Source: Bin55 sp009840545 (GTDB lineage: Bacteria; Pseudomonadota; Gammaproteobacteria; Pseudomonadales; Azotimanducaceae). From it: 64,000 bases of DNA. The notes under the pieces are model-generated. The model was given only the letters and a program-made list of their open reading frames with translations, was not told where the DNA came from and searched no databases. Of this stretch, positions 23,919-33,518 are shown in pieces. Made by a program: the position numbers and the translations under genes. The first letter of the stretch is position 1. Every line of letters starts with the position of its first letter. The stretch is from assembly GCA_965208815.1 (NCBI GenBank), contig OZ242357.1, positions 1,178,001 through 1,242,000 on the forward strand, in the 5' to 3' direction.

Positions 23919-25592
23919 ATGCAAGCGTTAGGTGACTTTCTAGATTGGTTAGACAGTCTGTTGGGGTCGGCACTCTGGTTTCCAATAGTTCTCTTGGCTG
24001 TTGGAGTCTGGTTTACGATCTATTTGGGGTTCCCCCAGATTCGCTACTTCGTTCGAGGATGGCGTATCTTGCTGGGCAAGGAATCTAGGTCCGATGCCGA
24101 AGGAGATACAACTCACTTTCAAGCGCTATCGACTGCATTGTCGGGAACGGTTGGCACGGGAAACATCGGTGGAGTCGCCTTTGCACTGTTTTTGGGTGGT
24201 CCCGCGGCATTGTTTTGGATGTGGGCAACGGCGTTCATCGGAATGACTACAAAGTTCGTGGAAGTCACCCTCTCGCATAAGTACCGAGTCAAGGACGACA
24301 AGGGCGAAATGGCTGGCGGGCCCATGTACTACATGGAACGCAAGCTCAACATGAAGTGGTTGGCCGTAATTTTCGCAGTCGCCACCATCTTCTCAACTCT
24401 TGGAAGCGGCAACCTTCCGCAAAGCAATAACGTCGCGCAAGGACTTGAAGCATCGTTTAGCATTCCACCGTGGGCGACCGGACTGGTCTTGTCCGGATTT
24501 CTTGCCCTCATTATCTTGGGTGGTATCAAACGAATCGCAAACTTTGCGTCTCGTGTTGTTCCATTCATGGCGGCCGTTTATCTTGTCGGGGCTGTTGCGG
24601 TGATCGCTATGAACTTGGACCAGATTGGTCCTTCTTTCATGGCAATCTTTTCGAGTATTTTCTCTGGAAGTGCTGCAGTTGGCGGATTCCTCGGTGCGAG
24701 TATCGCTTATGCGTTTACTAAAGGAGTAGGGCGTGGACTCTTCTCGAACGAGGCTGGACAGGGATCAGCACCGATTGCGCATGCGAGTGCAAAGGCTGAC
24801 GATCCGGTTCCCGAAGGCTTGGTCTCACTGTTGGAACCGTTCATCGACACTTTGGTTATTTGCACCATAACCGGTTTGGTGATCTTGTCGTCGGGAGTTT
24901 GGACAGAGAAATTCGAAAACAACTTCGAGCGTCTTTCGACGGAATTTATTGCGGGTACTTATTCAGATTCCAACCCACAACACGTAGAGCAACTTCGCGC
25001 CCACATGGGATTGAGTCCACCAACTGGAGATTCAATAAGTACCTACGAAGGACCAATCTCCGTAACAGACGGTGTCATTCAAGACTCAGACATTACGGTA
25101 ATCCACCATCGCTCAATAGCGGAGGATGTTCGCGTATCACTTCGCGGAGAACCATATACAGGCGTCGTGGAGGTCGCCAATGGCATGTTGCCGGTGGAGT
25201 ATTCCGTTAGCGGAAAGTCACTCATACACTCGGTTGCACTCACTGCAGAGGCATTCAAACGTGGATTCTTCGGCGATTTTGGCCAGTACACGGTAACCAT
25301 TACATTGGTGCTCTTTGCGTTTACGACCGCAGTAACTTGGTCGTACTACGGAGATCGGGCTATCGTATATCTCTTCGGAGTCAAGTATGTGTTCGCATAT
25401 CGGCTGGCCTACACGGTCATCTTTTTCCTTGGAACGATTTTGGAGACCTCACTTGTTTGGAAGTTTTCGGCGGTGACTCTCGTTTTAATGGCATTGCCTA
25501 ATCTTGTTGGTATAACTCTTCTGAGTCGTGACATGAAACAGACAACACAGGAGTTCTTTAGAACCGGCGGCGAGAAAGACAAAGCAGCGTGA
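23919..25592 (+). CDS. AGCS-family alanine/glycine:cation symporter with a long insert
   Basis: 557 residues from the ATG at 23919, which has gggggag six bases upstream. An ATG-less extension upstream is unlikely to be translated. Family motifs: ALSGTVGTGNIGGVAFAL near residue 70 and GRGLFSNEAGQGSAPIAHAS near residue 275. About 10 hydrophobic helices. Sodium-driven amino-acid uptake at the inner membrane is the family role. Unusual: roughly 100 hydrophilic residues (about 328-430, WTEKFENNFERLS to VSGKSLIHS) inserted before the last helices, probably a periplasmic domain. Stand-alone gene downstream of gor. Confidence 0.9.
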   Translation: MQALGDFLDWLDSLLGSALWFPIVLLAVGVWFTIYLGFPQIRYFVRGWRILLGKESRSDAEGDTTHFQALSTALSGTVGTGNIGGVAFALFLGGPAALFWMWATAFIGMTTKFVEVTLSHKYRVKDDKGEMAGGPMYYMERKLNMKWLAVIFAVATIFSTLGSGNLPQSNNVAQGLEASFSIPPWATGLVLSGFLALIILGGIKRIANFASRVVPFMAAVYLVGAVAVIAMNLDQIGPSFMAIFSSIFSGSAAVGGFLGASIAYAFTKGVGRGLFSNEAGQGSAPIAHASAKADDPVPEGLVSLLEPFIDTLVICTITGLVILSSGVWTEKFENNFERLSTEFIAGTYSDSNPQHVEQLRAHMGLSPPTGDSISTYEGPISVTDGVIQDSDITVIHHRSIAEDVRVSLRGEPYTGVVEVANGMLPVEYSVSGKSLIHSVALTAEAFKRGFFGDFGQYTVTITLVLFAFTTAVTWSYYGDRAIVYLFGVKYVFAYRLAYTVIFFLGTILETSLVWKFSAVTLVLMALPNLVGITLLSRDMKQTTQEFFRTGGEKDKAA

Positions 25593-25948
25593 CTGACTTA
25601 CCGGGTCAGACTCGCAATTCTGTGATCTCGGAGATGGATCACTATCTATAACTCAGATGTGTTTCGTTGGAGTATGTCCGATGAGTAAGGAGTTTCTGCT
25701 TGCCGTTCATCACCTACGCCTAGATTGATGCAAGAATCGAACTTTGTAGTAGTTGGTCGGCATTCGGACTGGGCAGAATGCAACCTATTGATCCGACATT
25801 GAAACAATCTCAATGTTCCGGTAGATATTACTCGTTCGACTTGCTCTAACATACGCAACTTCAATCGGCGGGGGTACGCGTAACTGAGGTTTTACTCGGC
25901 AATCGCCCGCTAGCTGTGAGAATTTTGCGGACAGTTGTAGGAGATTCA
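25593..25948. other. intergenic leader of the small TonB receptor
   Basis: 356 bases. Contains a 7-bp hairpin (acattga / tcaatgt, 25796-25816) and ends with a good ribosome-binding site. I looked for cobalamin-riboswitch hallmarks because the receptor resembles BtuB and found none. Confidence 0.4.
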
Positions 25949-27646
25949 ATGAGGTACTTGCGATTCTGTGCATATCTTTGGATAGGTTGTTCCCTAGCGG
26001 TAGCCGCCGAAGAACCGATGGAGGAACTTACAACATCTGAGTTTCGTTGGGTTTCCTACGTCCAAATGATCAATCCACACTTTATGCCGGTGAATCCTTT
26101 ATACATCTTCAATCGATTTGCAAGTCTCGCTGTCGACAACAGTCTGGGGCAGCTTCGCGTTCGCGGCGCTGAAGCAAACCATCTCGGAGTTACGATCGAT
26201 TCCTATGACATTGGCGACCCCGTTTCAGAGTTCAACTTTACCAATCTTTCCTGTGTAGGTATCAATAGTCTTGTTCTCGATCCCAACGCCACCGCAGGAC
26301 ATCCAGCAGGCAATTTAAATCTTAGCTCCCGAACTGCGGATTCGACGAGTTGGCTGAGTCAATTCGGAACCGATGAGACACAACGGCATCAGTTGTCCAC
26401 TACATTGAATACCCGTCATAGTTTGACGCTCAGGCACGAACAGACGAAGGGCTACGACATACGCAATAACGGTGATCTCGATGGACTCAAGGTACAGGCA
26501 GCACATTATCACTACGCCGGAGACAGGCAACAGATCACAGCGCGGTACTCATCAACTAAGCAGGATTACGATCAAGGACGAGCACATACGACGCAAGCCC
26601 TATTTGGCACGACTGGTTTATTAGCGAAAACTACTTGGCGCTTCAGCACCAGTCTGACAGATGTGAAGTGGTATGAATCTTGGAACAACAACACTCGAGG
26701 TACACGTACTAAGTTCGCTACCGAAACTCCACTCTCTGCACATTGGCACTTTGATCTGGATCTTGTTTTTGACCGAAACTCTGCTCGCGTGGCTAACCAA
26801 CCACAGCTTAAGTCTTTCTATCGCACTTACATTCGACTCCACTACCTGCGTCCACTTTCTAATTGGCGCATTGGAATATCGAAGGAGTACATTCAAGAGC
26901 AGGAAGTGGACGGTACACGCCATGCCATCGATCCAACAAAGCTAAATGTGGCTTACAAAGTTGAAAACTGGGTGTTCTATTTCGACTACGCAACTCGGAC
27001 GATTAGTTTCCCATCTATGACCGATCGCTACGGCTGGGATAAGTCTTGGCTACCAAATCCAAATATTCGCCCCGAGCGTGGAACCAACCTAGATATAGGA
27101 GTACAGTGGACTTACTCTTTGGGACGGATGCAGTTGACACGTTTTTCTGCCAATCTGAAAGATAAGATTACCTTTGGTCGACATTCAAGCTGTGCTCCCG
27201 AAGATCTTTGGGGTTGCAACTACAGTGAAAACAGTACTCGTGGTCGAAATCGTGGCGTAGAGCTGACGTGGTCGCACAACTGGCATCCGACTCTAGCCAC
27301 TCGTTTTGCATGGCTAAATCTAGATTCTGAAGAGCGCGCTACGCAGAATGACCCTTTTCAACGTTCACTTCGACGTCCGGACCATAAGATGACACTCGTT
27401 CTAACGTGGCAACAACACCCTTGGTATGTCGAACTTATCGGAACGAAAGTGTCTGGCGCTATGGATTTTGGAAATCGGCTCTTATCTGCTTACCAAACGT
27501 ACGATTTGCTTCTCACACGACAACTCACACGACGACTTACGTGGAGCTTTAACGGCTTTAATCTCTTGGATGAGAAGTATCAACATGCTTTTGGCTATCA
27601 AACTCCACCTCGCCAACTGAACACGAGCCTTCAATTCACTTGGTGA
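25949..27646 (+). CDS. small TonB-dependent receptor-like outer-membrane protein
   Basis: 565 residues from ATG 25949 (gtaggag six bases upstream; the in-frame start at 25916 has none). A signal peptide (MRYLRFCAYLWIGCSLAVAA) is followed by a short plug-like region with GQLRVRGAEANHLGVTIDSY, comparable to the RG..SNH..V.IDG motif of BtuB-type receptors. A barrel follows with RPERGTNLDIGVQWTY and YDLLLTRQLTRRLTWSFNGF near the end, closing in QLNTSLQFTW. The plug is diverged: no VYGSGA-like motif and no obvious TonB box. Import of a small ligand is likely, but the substrate is unknown. Confidence 0.82.
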   Translation: MRYLRFCAYLWIGCSLAVAAEEPMEELTTSEFRWVSYVQMINPHFMPVNPLYIFNRFASLAVDNSLGQLRVRGAEANHLGVTIDSYDIGDPVSEFNFTNLSCVGINSLVLDPNATAGHPAGNLNLSSRTADSTSWLSQFGTDETQRHQLSTTLNTRHSLTLRHEQTKGYDIRNNGDLDGLKVQAAHYHYAGDRQQITARYSSTKQDYDQGRAHTTQALFGTTGLLAKTTWRFSTSLTDVKWYESWNNNTRGTRTKFATETPLSAHWHFDLDLVFDRNSARVANQPQLKSFYRTYIRLHYLRPLSNWRIGISKEYIQEQEVDGTRHAIDPTKLNVAYKVENWVFYFDYATRTISFPSMTDRYGWDKSWLPNPNIRPERGTNLDIGVQWTYSLGRMQLTRFSANLKDKITFGRHSSCAPEDLWGCNYSENSTRGRNRGVELTWSHNWHPTLATRFAWLNLDSEERATQNDPFQRSLRRPDHKMTLVLTWQQHPWYVELIGTKVSGAMDFGNRLLSAYQTYDLLLTRQLTRRLTWSFNGFNLLDEKYQHAFGYQTPPRQLNTSLQFTW

Positions 27647-27714
27647 CTAAGCAATCGAAGAGGAGAACGAAAACACTTAGTATTTCCGACATCATGCAAA
27701 TCGCTTGAACCCTA

Positions 27715-30120
27715 TCATTCAATGGCTCCGGCTTCGTACAGATCGTGTATTTCGTTTTCATCTAATCTCAATAGAGTCCGCAGCACGTAGTCGTTGTGCT
27801 CGCCAATGCATGGAGGTGCTGAGCGCACCATTTGTTGTTTTGCAGAAAATCTCGTCGCAAAACCAAAATGAATGACATCGCCACATTCAGTGTGATGGAG
27901 GACTTGCTTGAGCTTTCGCGCTTCGACTTGAGGATCGTTGAAAACATCCAGTGGTCGCATAACGACGGACGCAGGAATTTCGTGAGTTACAAGCAAAGCT
28001 TCGAGATCTAAGGGATCCCTGTGATGAGTCCATGAGGCAATTGCTTGATTGATTCGTTTTCGATCATTCCAACGTTGATCGAAACCGTCGTAGCGTTTGT
28101 CCCTAAACTCAAAATCTGGGATCAAATTTGCAAGAGCTCGCCACTGCCCAGAAGTCTCCGCAGAAATGGCTATGTATCTTTCGATACCACTGCATGCGTA
28201 CACGCCTTGTGGACATGCATATTGTGAGTCGAATCCCTGAGCTTCTGCTGTATTTCCGTTGGCATCTTGATCCAGAACGAGCGGCGCAAGAAACATCATC
28301 GAGCACTCGGCCTGAGCAAGATCTATGTGTTGTCCTAGTCCAGATCTACGTCGTTCGTAGATTGCTGCAGCCAAACTGGCGATTCCGAATTTCGGAGCCA
28401 CGACGTCGGTATAAGGGGAGGCGACTCCGCAGGGCTCGCGGTCGGGCCATCCCGTTATGTAGTGGAGTCCGCAAAATCCTGCAGCTTGCTGGCCGAATCC
28501 CGCATAGCGACTAAGAGGTCCTGTTTGCCCGAGCATTGAAGTGCTGAACATGATGAGTTCTGGACGATTTTCGCTGAGAGTCGCGTAGTCGAGTCCAAAC
28601 CGCTTCATGGTGCCAGGCGAGAAACTCTCAACAACAACATCAGCCCAATCGCACACCTTGCGTGCAAGTCTCCGTCCTTCACTGGTCGAAAGATTGCACT
28701 GCAGACTTAGCTTTGATGTTCCGTAGAGAAAGCTCCAGTAGCTGCGATTCAATCCAGATTGGCCATCAATGAAGGGCGGAAGAGTCCGCGACAAGTCTGG
28801 TCGCGTTTGCGACTCTAACTTTATGACGGTCGCACCATGGTCAGCGAGGCACTTGGCAATCGTGGGACCTGCCGCAACCCATGAGAAATCGGCAACTTTG
28901 ATCCCCTCAAATGCGTTTCCCGAGCGACGAGAGGAACCCGGTGTTTTTTCACTTCTATGTTGCCATTGGATGTCTTCAATTCCTGTATCAGTTTGAGCTT
29001 CGTGACGAAGCGGTGTGCGCGACATTCGAACCCAATTCGCAGGATGCCGAATTCCGTCGAATGTCTTGAAAAATCGCCTCGTTGTAAATTGCGGAAAATT
29101 GAGAAGGTCCTGGGTTGTATTGAGAGGTCCTAGACGTAGGTCGCCCTCTAAGGCCCAGTCGACTAATTCCAGCTTGCTCCTACGACCAACATATTTCTTC
29201 AGCAATTCGCCAACAACCTGGAGATGCTCTCTCGTTAGCTCTCCTGACCGATAATGCGGAACCCAATTGTTCCAGTCGAAACTACCCAGTGAGTCAGTTG
29301 ATTCGCCAAGTTGCTTTGCCTCTTCGACGGCATAGCTATACATCGACCTGGTTTTACCGGAACTTGCACCAGGTGCGATCGTCACCAGCCCATCTTTGGC
29401 CGCTAGGATTTGGGTTCCCAACCCACGACCGTGAGTCGCCCGATCATCACCGACACCGGGAGGGTCTTTTGCATCGCAGACTGGTGATCCTTGAGCGTTC
29501 ATCAGAGTCCACCACATCGTTTCCTGAGCTGAGTTGTCGAGAAACTGACCCAATCCGGATAAACATCTCTCGTTGAGTGCTACGACAATATCCGCAGCGA
29601 CTTGGGCACTTGCATGCAAGAATGCTTGAGGAAAACCAACGGGTAGGGGAGGTCTGTCTGGATCACCTTGTAGTGAGATTCTTCCTCCTGCTGCTTCGAT
29701 GGTTAGGTCGGTAGCTGGCCAGAGTGCTTTGGGACCCTCTTGTCCGAAGGGAGAAATTGCGGCATAGATTAACGAAGGATTTTCTTGACTCAACTGTCGG
29801 TAGCCAATTTCTATCGAGTCTGCAAAGCCGGGAGAGAAACTCTCAATGACAACATCTGCACGCTTGACTAATTTCAGAAATTCTTTCCGATCCTTTGGGT
29901 GCTTGAGGTCAAGATCTAGCAACTTTTTACCCAAGCGATAGGCAGTATTGAAGAGTGAAGTTTTGTTACTAGTAAATGGCGAAAATGCGCCGCGGCAAGG
30001 TCCTTGAGAACAATCGACCTTTAGAACATCTGCGCCCAGATCGGCAAGCAATCTTCCTGCAAGTTCGCCTCGAAACGAGGTCAGGTCTAGTACGCGAATT
30101 CCTTCAAGTACCGCGTTCAT
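27715..30120 (-). CDS. tandem class III (CaiB/BaiF) CoA-transferase
   Basis: 801 residues, about twice the family length, formed by two CaiB/BaiF domains. The first (residues 1-390) begins GIRVLDLTSFRGELAGRLLA; the second (about 405-801) begins GIKVADFSWVAAGPTIAKCL. The second has PYTDVVAPKFGIASLAAAIY near residue 571, where the catalytic Asp of the family is expected. The first has FLHASAQVAADIVVAL near residue 168 and seems to lack that Asp. One active site per fused subunit is therefore likely. The role is transfer of CoA between carboxylic acids; the acid is unknown. It follows the protease gene by 47 bp on the same strand. Confidence 0.88.
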   Translation of the reverse strand: MNAVLEGIRVLDLTSFRGELAGRLLADLGADVLKVDCSQGPCRGAFSPFTSNKTSLFNTAYRLGKKLLDLDLKHPKDRKEFLKLVKRADVVIESFSPGFADSIEIGYRQLSQENPSLIYAAISPFGQEGPKALWPATDLTIEAAGGRISLQGDPDRPPLPVGFPQAFLHASAQVAADIVVALNERCLSGLGQFLDNSAQETMWWTLMNAQGSPVCDAKDPPGVGDDRATHGRGLGTQILAAKDGLVTIAPGASSGKTRSMYSYAVEEAKQLGESTDSLGSFDWNNWVPHYRSGELTREHLQVVGELLKKYVGRRSKLELVDWALEGDLRLGPLNTTQDLLNFPQFTTRRFFKTFDGIRHPANWVRMSRTPLRHEAQTDTGIEDIQWQHRSEKTPGSSRRSGNAFEGIKVADFSWVAAGPTIAKCLADHGATVIKLESQTRPDLSRTLPPFIDGQSGLNRSYWSFLYGTSKLSLQCNLSTSEGRRLARKVCDWADVVVESFSPGTMKRFGLDYATLSENRPELIMFSTSMLGQTGPLSRYAGFGQQAAGFCGLHYITGWPDREPCGVASPYTDVVAPKFGIASLAAAIYERRRSGLGQHIDLAQAECSMMFLAPLVLDQDANGNTAEAQGFDSQYACPQGVYACSGIERYIAISAETSGQWRALANLIPDFEFRDKRYDGFDQRWNDRKRINQAIASWTHHRDPLDLEALLVTHEIPASVVMRPLDVFNDPQVEARKLKQVLHHTECGDVIHFGFATRFSAKQQMVRSAPPCIGEHNDYVLRTLLRLDENEIHDLYEAGAIE

Positions 30121-30167
30121 CCTTTGCGGAATTTGGTTGTTATTGGACCTAACAAAGTCTTATATCG

Positions 30168-33100
30168 TTATTCCGAACCAGCGGATTGCATGATGTTGCT
30201 TCGGCGATGCCCTCGTTCTCCATCCACCATTATCGATCCAACCAATCGGTACTCGAGTTCCTCGTCGGCGTCGATGGGGCACAGCTCTCCTGAAGTTTCG
30301 GTTCCGTATACATCGGACCATGCTGTCTCCGCGTTTGGACGGGACTGCCACTTGGAATTGTAGACCGTGTAGGTCTTGCCTTCTATGTCTGTGTCTGCAA
30401 GCATTACACAATAGATATAACGATGGCCGTTGAGCTCTATTTCTCCATCTGAGACTTCAAGCTCGTCAAGCAGGTCGTAGGTTAACCGAGCAAATAGGTT
30501 ACTAGCGTATTCATTCGTTTCGCCGTCGATTTCAATACTGGCGACCATTCGATACTCGAGGTTCTCTGTGGGAGTATGGGTACAGAGTTGAGATGTAACT
30601 TCCGTATCCGCCGCATCGGACCATTCTGATCCATGCTCTCGTTGTTGCCATTTTGAGGAGTCCACGGTGTAAGTTACGTTATTGACCGTCCAGCTATTTG
30701 ATTCCAGACATCCTTCGTTCACCGAATCCTCGTCAAATTGAATCATTCCGTCGCCGACTCGCAAGAGATCCAATCTTCGCAACGGCAAGTTCGTGCTATC
30801 ACCAAGATCGACAACATCGTTCCCGTACCGTTCAAATATCAAAATTCCTTCTTCGCGGATGGATGCATAGATGTGCCGTCCATCAGGACTTGCGGAAACC
30901 CCGTCTCCGTACCAAAGAGTGTAGCGATCTGGAACAGATCGTCCGAACCGATCCGGAATCCAGTCATAAAGAGAGTCGACGAATTTGTCTGTGACATATG
31001 CGTCGTTAGCCGTCGGATCGTATTCCACAACATAGCCACCGTAGCTGCAGACTATGTCTAGCACGTATCGACCTTTCCGAACGAAACTCCCTCCGCATCT
31101 GTCTAACTCGGATGCATAGTTGTATTCCGTCAATATATTTGCTAGTTCGTAAGGACTTGATTGGTTGTCGAATACACGAAAGTCTGTTCTTGTCGATATG
31201 AAGGTGAATTGATTGGAATAGTCATTTCGCATCAGCCAAGTTCCCCAGGACGGCAGATCTGATTCTGCCACCTCTTCAAAGAACGGACTGCCAAGAATGC
31301 GCTTCTTCTTGTAGGCACGAGATCGTTCATAGTTCATACCGAACCAGTACTGTCCATCGTACGACGCAAAAATACTTCTTCTCGGATCTCTATAGGCTCC
31401 GAAAGGCTGAAGATTGCCTGCTGATGAGAAGTCATACACACGTTGTGAAAAGTACCCCAAACGGAAGACGTGGTCTCCGTTACTGTCAATTGCCATAGTG
31501 GGCACTCCCACCTCATGTGACGTGCGAGCCCAATTCTCTTCCTCGAAAGAAGCAACGAGATCCAGTTTAATTGGATTTTCAGGTGAGATAGCGTAAGTCC
31601 ACCAATTAAAGTCTTGATTTACATAGAGTTTGTTTCTATGGGGATCCCAAATGTGATGGCTATCTTGGGGTACGTCCTCAATGACTTGCACGAGAGTCAA
31701 TTGACCGGTCTCAGCATCTCTACTGTATGCCTGCAATCCATCCAAAGTGGTTACGTACTGACCCGTTCCATCCGTATTGAAGGAGATTTCTGCTGGATTT
31801 CGAACTCTCGAAATGTTTCCTCCGCCATCTCTTCGACCATACGAAAGACGTCCCGCGTAAGTGAGCCAGCTTGGGGCGTCGGATCTTTCCCATCGCAGAG
31901 TAAAGTTCTCCTTCGAATATCGGAATTCAATGGCAACACGCAAGAGAGCTTGCATACCTTCTTCCAGGTATACATAGACTTCCATCATGTGATCGCGTTG
32001 ACCGGAGAAACGTCGAGACGCCATGACGAAATCCAATCCTGTGTCCTGGCTGTCGCGAGTGTATGCCGCAATTCGAAATCTGTTGGAATCATACGACTCA
32101 ATCCAAAATCTCACCCATCCCGCCTCCGAGACTTCATGTGAGTACCACAACGAAGAATTACCAAATTGAGCCCTTTCGTCGCGTTCTGTGGTCGCATAGA
32201 CCGTCGATCCGTAGGTTTCTCCCTGATCTCCCACTAGATCGGTTGCAAATTCCTGAGTGTTGTTTGCTGGGGTCGAACCCCACAGTAAACTGCCTCTTGT
32301 GTAGGTCTTGTAAAACCCATACAGAGAAAATTTTTCTCGTCCAGCTGAAATCCAGTACTCTTCGCCTTCCTTTGCATCCACCAGAAACTCGTTCTCAGCG
32401 AACAAAGAATCGTCCAACATAGCAGGTTCAAGGTTGGCTAAAGTAGATCCTGTGTGAGCCGAAGCAACTTGCTCGTCAGCACCAGTCCAGAAAAACGTGA
32501 AAATGCCATCGTAAGGGGCTTTCCACTTCCACCACCGAGACAATATTCCGGTCGATTCAGGTTCGTCAGGTTCAATACTCGGCCAGTTGTCATGGTCGAT
32601 GCTGACAGACCCATACTCTCCATCGCCAAGATCGACTGCATCTTGAAACATATCGTTTCTGTCGTTATGAGCTTCGACTTTGTTCCACGTAAGAGCGTCA
32701 TAAACCCAACCGCCGGAATAGGCGTGGGGAGAAGCAACCATAATCCGATATATCTGATCCTTCTTTGCATTTACTAAGATTGCTCGTCCTGGATTCTGAA
32801 AATCAGATACAAGTCTCAAATTAGAAACATCGTCTCCCACGAAGGCTAACGTGCGAACAACCTGCGCGTCTGGTATCTGAAATTCCCACTGACCGTCGTC
32901 GGGGGCGGTCCATGTATACCAAACCGAAGACGAAAGATAACCATAGAGTTCACCCACCTCGAGGGTTGCGCCTAGATTGTTACCAGAAATTTCTCCTGAT
33001 TCTCCACTTAATTCAAAAGCGTCTGCAAAATTGTCGTTGAGTGGGCGTTCGCCCTGAAACCAGTTGAGTGACAATGGAAGGGATTCATCAGCAACGCTAA

Positions 33101-33497
33101 CTCGAATGCGATAGTCATAGCCCTCCTTGACAAATACTTGAGCCGACCAGTAAGAAGAAGCCAAAAGTCTTGCTCCAGCAATGCCACAACATGAACCAGT
33201 CACTTGATAGATTTGAACTTTGGGAAACCTCTCGGTGAACTCTCGACTGGTTGGAGTCGCCACAAAGGACTCAAGACCAGATTTATCAGGAATTCGTTGA
33301 TTCCAAACCGAGCCCGCTACGCGAGCTTCATCCCATCTTGCATCTTCGTGCAGACGTTCTCCTTGTTCCATGGAGCTTACCAATAGGTCAAACTCCATGC
33401 TGCCCGTAGGTTCTTCCAAGACTATTGGATTATCAAAACTGTCGTTCGACGGAACGCTTGCCACGGCAATTTCGTCAATTGAACCAGTCGGGCGCAC
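30168..33497 (-). CDS. C-terminal part of a giant secreted protease: PPC-type, propeller-like and Ig-like repeats
   Basis: 1109 codons in the same frame as the upstream subtilase, separated from it by one TGA (33519-33521) and seven sense codons. The nominal start is GTG at 33497 without a ribosome-binding site. Three or four repeats of the type NDNFADAFELSG..LWYTWTAPDDG..F are visible, as in pre-peptidase C-terminal domains. They are followed by a beta-propeller-like region (residues ~540-930) and two C-terminal repeats with YTVDSSKWQQRE / YTVYNSKWQSRP and LEYRMVAS / LEYRLVGS. It most likely belongs to one ~2000-residue protein with 33519-36173. No catalytic motif of its own. Confidence 0.75.
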   Translation of the reverse strand: MRPTGSIDEIAVASVPSNDSFDNPIVLEEPTGSMEFDLLVSSMEQGERLHEDARWDEARVAGSVWNQRIPDKSGLESFVATPTSREFTERFPKVQIYQVTGSCCGIAGARLLASSYWSAQVFVKEGYDYRIRVSVADESLPLSLNWFQGERPLNDNFADAFELSGESGEISGNNLGATLEVGELYGYLSSSVWYTWTAPDDGQWEFQIPDAQVVRTLAFVGDDVSNLRLVSDFQNPGRAILVNAKKDQIYRIMVASPHAYSGGWVYDALTWNKVEAHNDRNDMFQDAVDLGDGEYGSVSIDHDNWPSIEPDEPESTGILSRWWKWKAPYDGIFTFFWTGADEQVASAHTGSTLANLEPAMLDDSLFAENEFLVDAKEGEEYWISAGREKFSLYGFYKTYTRGSLLWGSTPANNTQEFATDLVGDQGETYGSTVYATTERDERAQFGNSSLWYSHEVSEAGWVRFWIESYDSNRFRIAAYTRDSQDTGLDFVMASRRFSGQRDHMMEVYVYLEEGMQALLRVAIEFRYSKENFTLRWERSDAPSWLTYAGRLSYGRRDGGGNISRVRNPAEISFNTDGTGQYVTTLDGLQAYSRDAETGQLTLVQVIEDVPQDSHHIWDPHRNKLYVNQDFNWWTYAISPENPIKLDLVASFEEENWARTSHEVGVPTMAIDSNGDHVFRLGYFSQRVYDFSSAGNLQPFGAYRDPRRSIFASYDGQYWFGMNYERSRAYKKKRILGSPFFEEVAESDLPSWGTWLMRNDYSNQFTFISTRTDFRVFDNQSSPYELANILTEYNYASELDRCGGSFVRKGRYVLDIVCSYGGYVVEYDPTANDAYVTDKFVDSLYDWIPDRFGRSVPDRYTLWYGDGVSASPDGRHIYASIREEGILIFERYGNDVVDLGDSTNLPLRRLDLLRVGDGMIQFDEDSVNEGCLESNSWTVNNVTYTVDSSKWQQREHGSEWSDAADTEVTSQLCTHTPTENLEYRMVASIEIDGETNEYASNLFARLTYDLLDELEVSDGEIELNGHRYIYCVMLADTDIEGKTYTVYNSKWQSRPNAETAWSDVYGTETSGELCPIDADEELEYRLVGSIMVDGERGHRRSNIMQSAGSE

Positions 33498-33518
33498 TAG
33501 GAACGAGGTGTGCGCTGA

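Noticed and set aside
25593..25948. Cobalamin riboswitch upstream of the BtuB-like receptor.
   Set aside because: No B12-box-like gcca..gccactg pattern and no matching arrangement of stems; only one small 7-bp hairpin.
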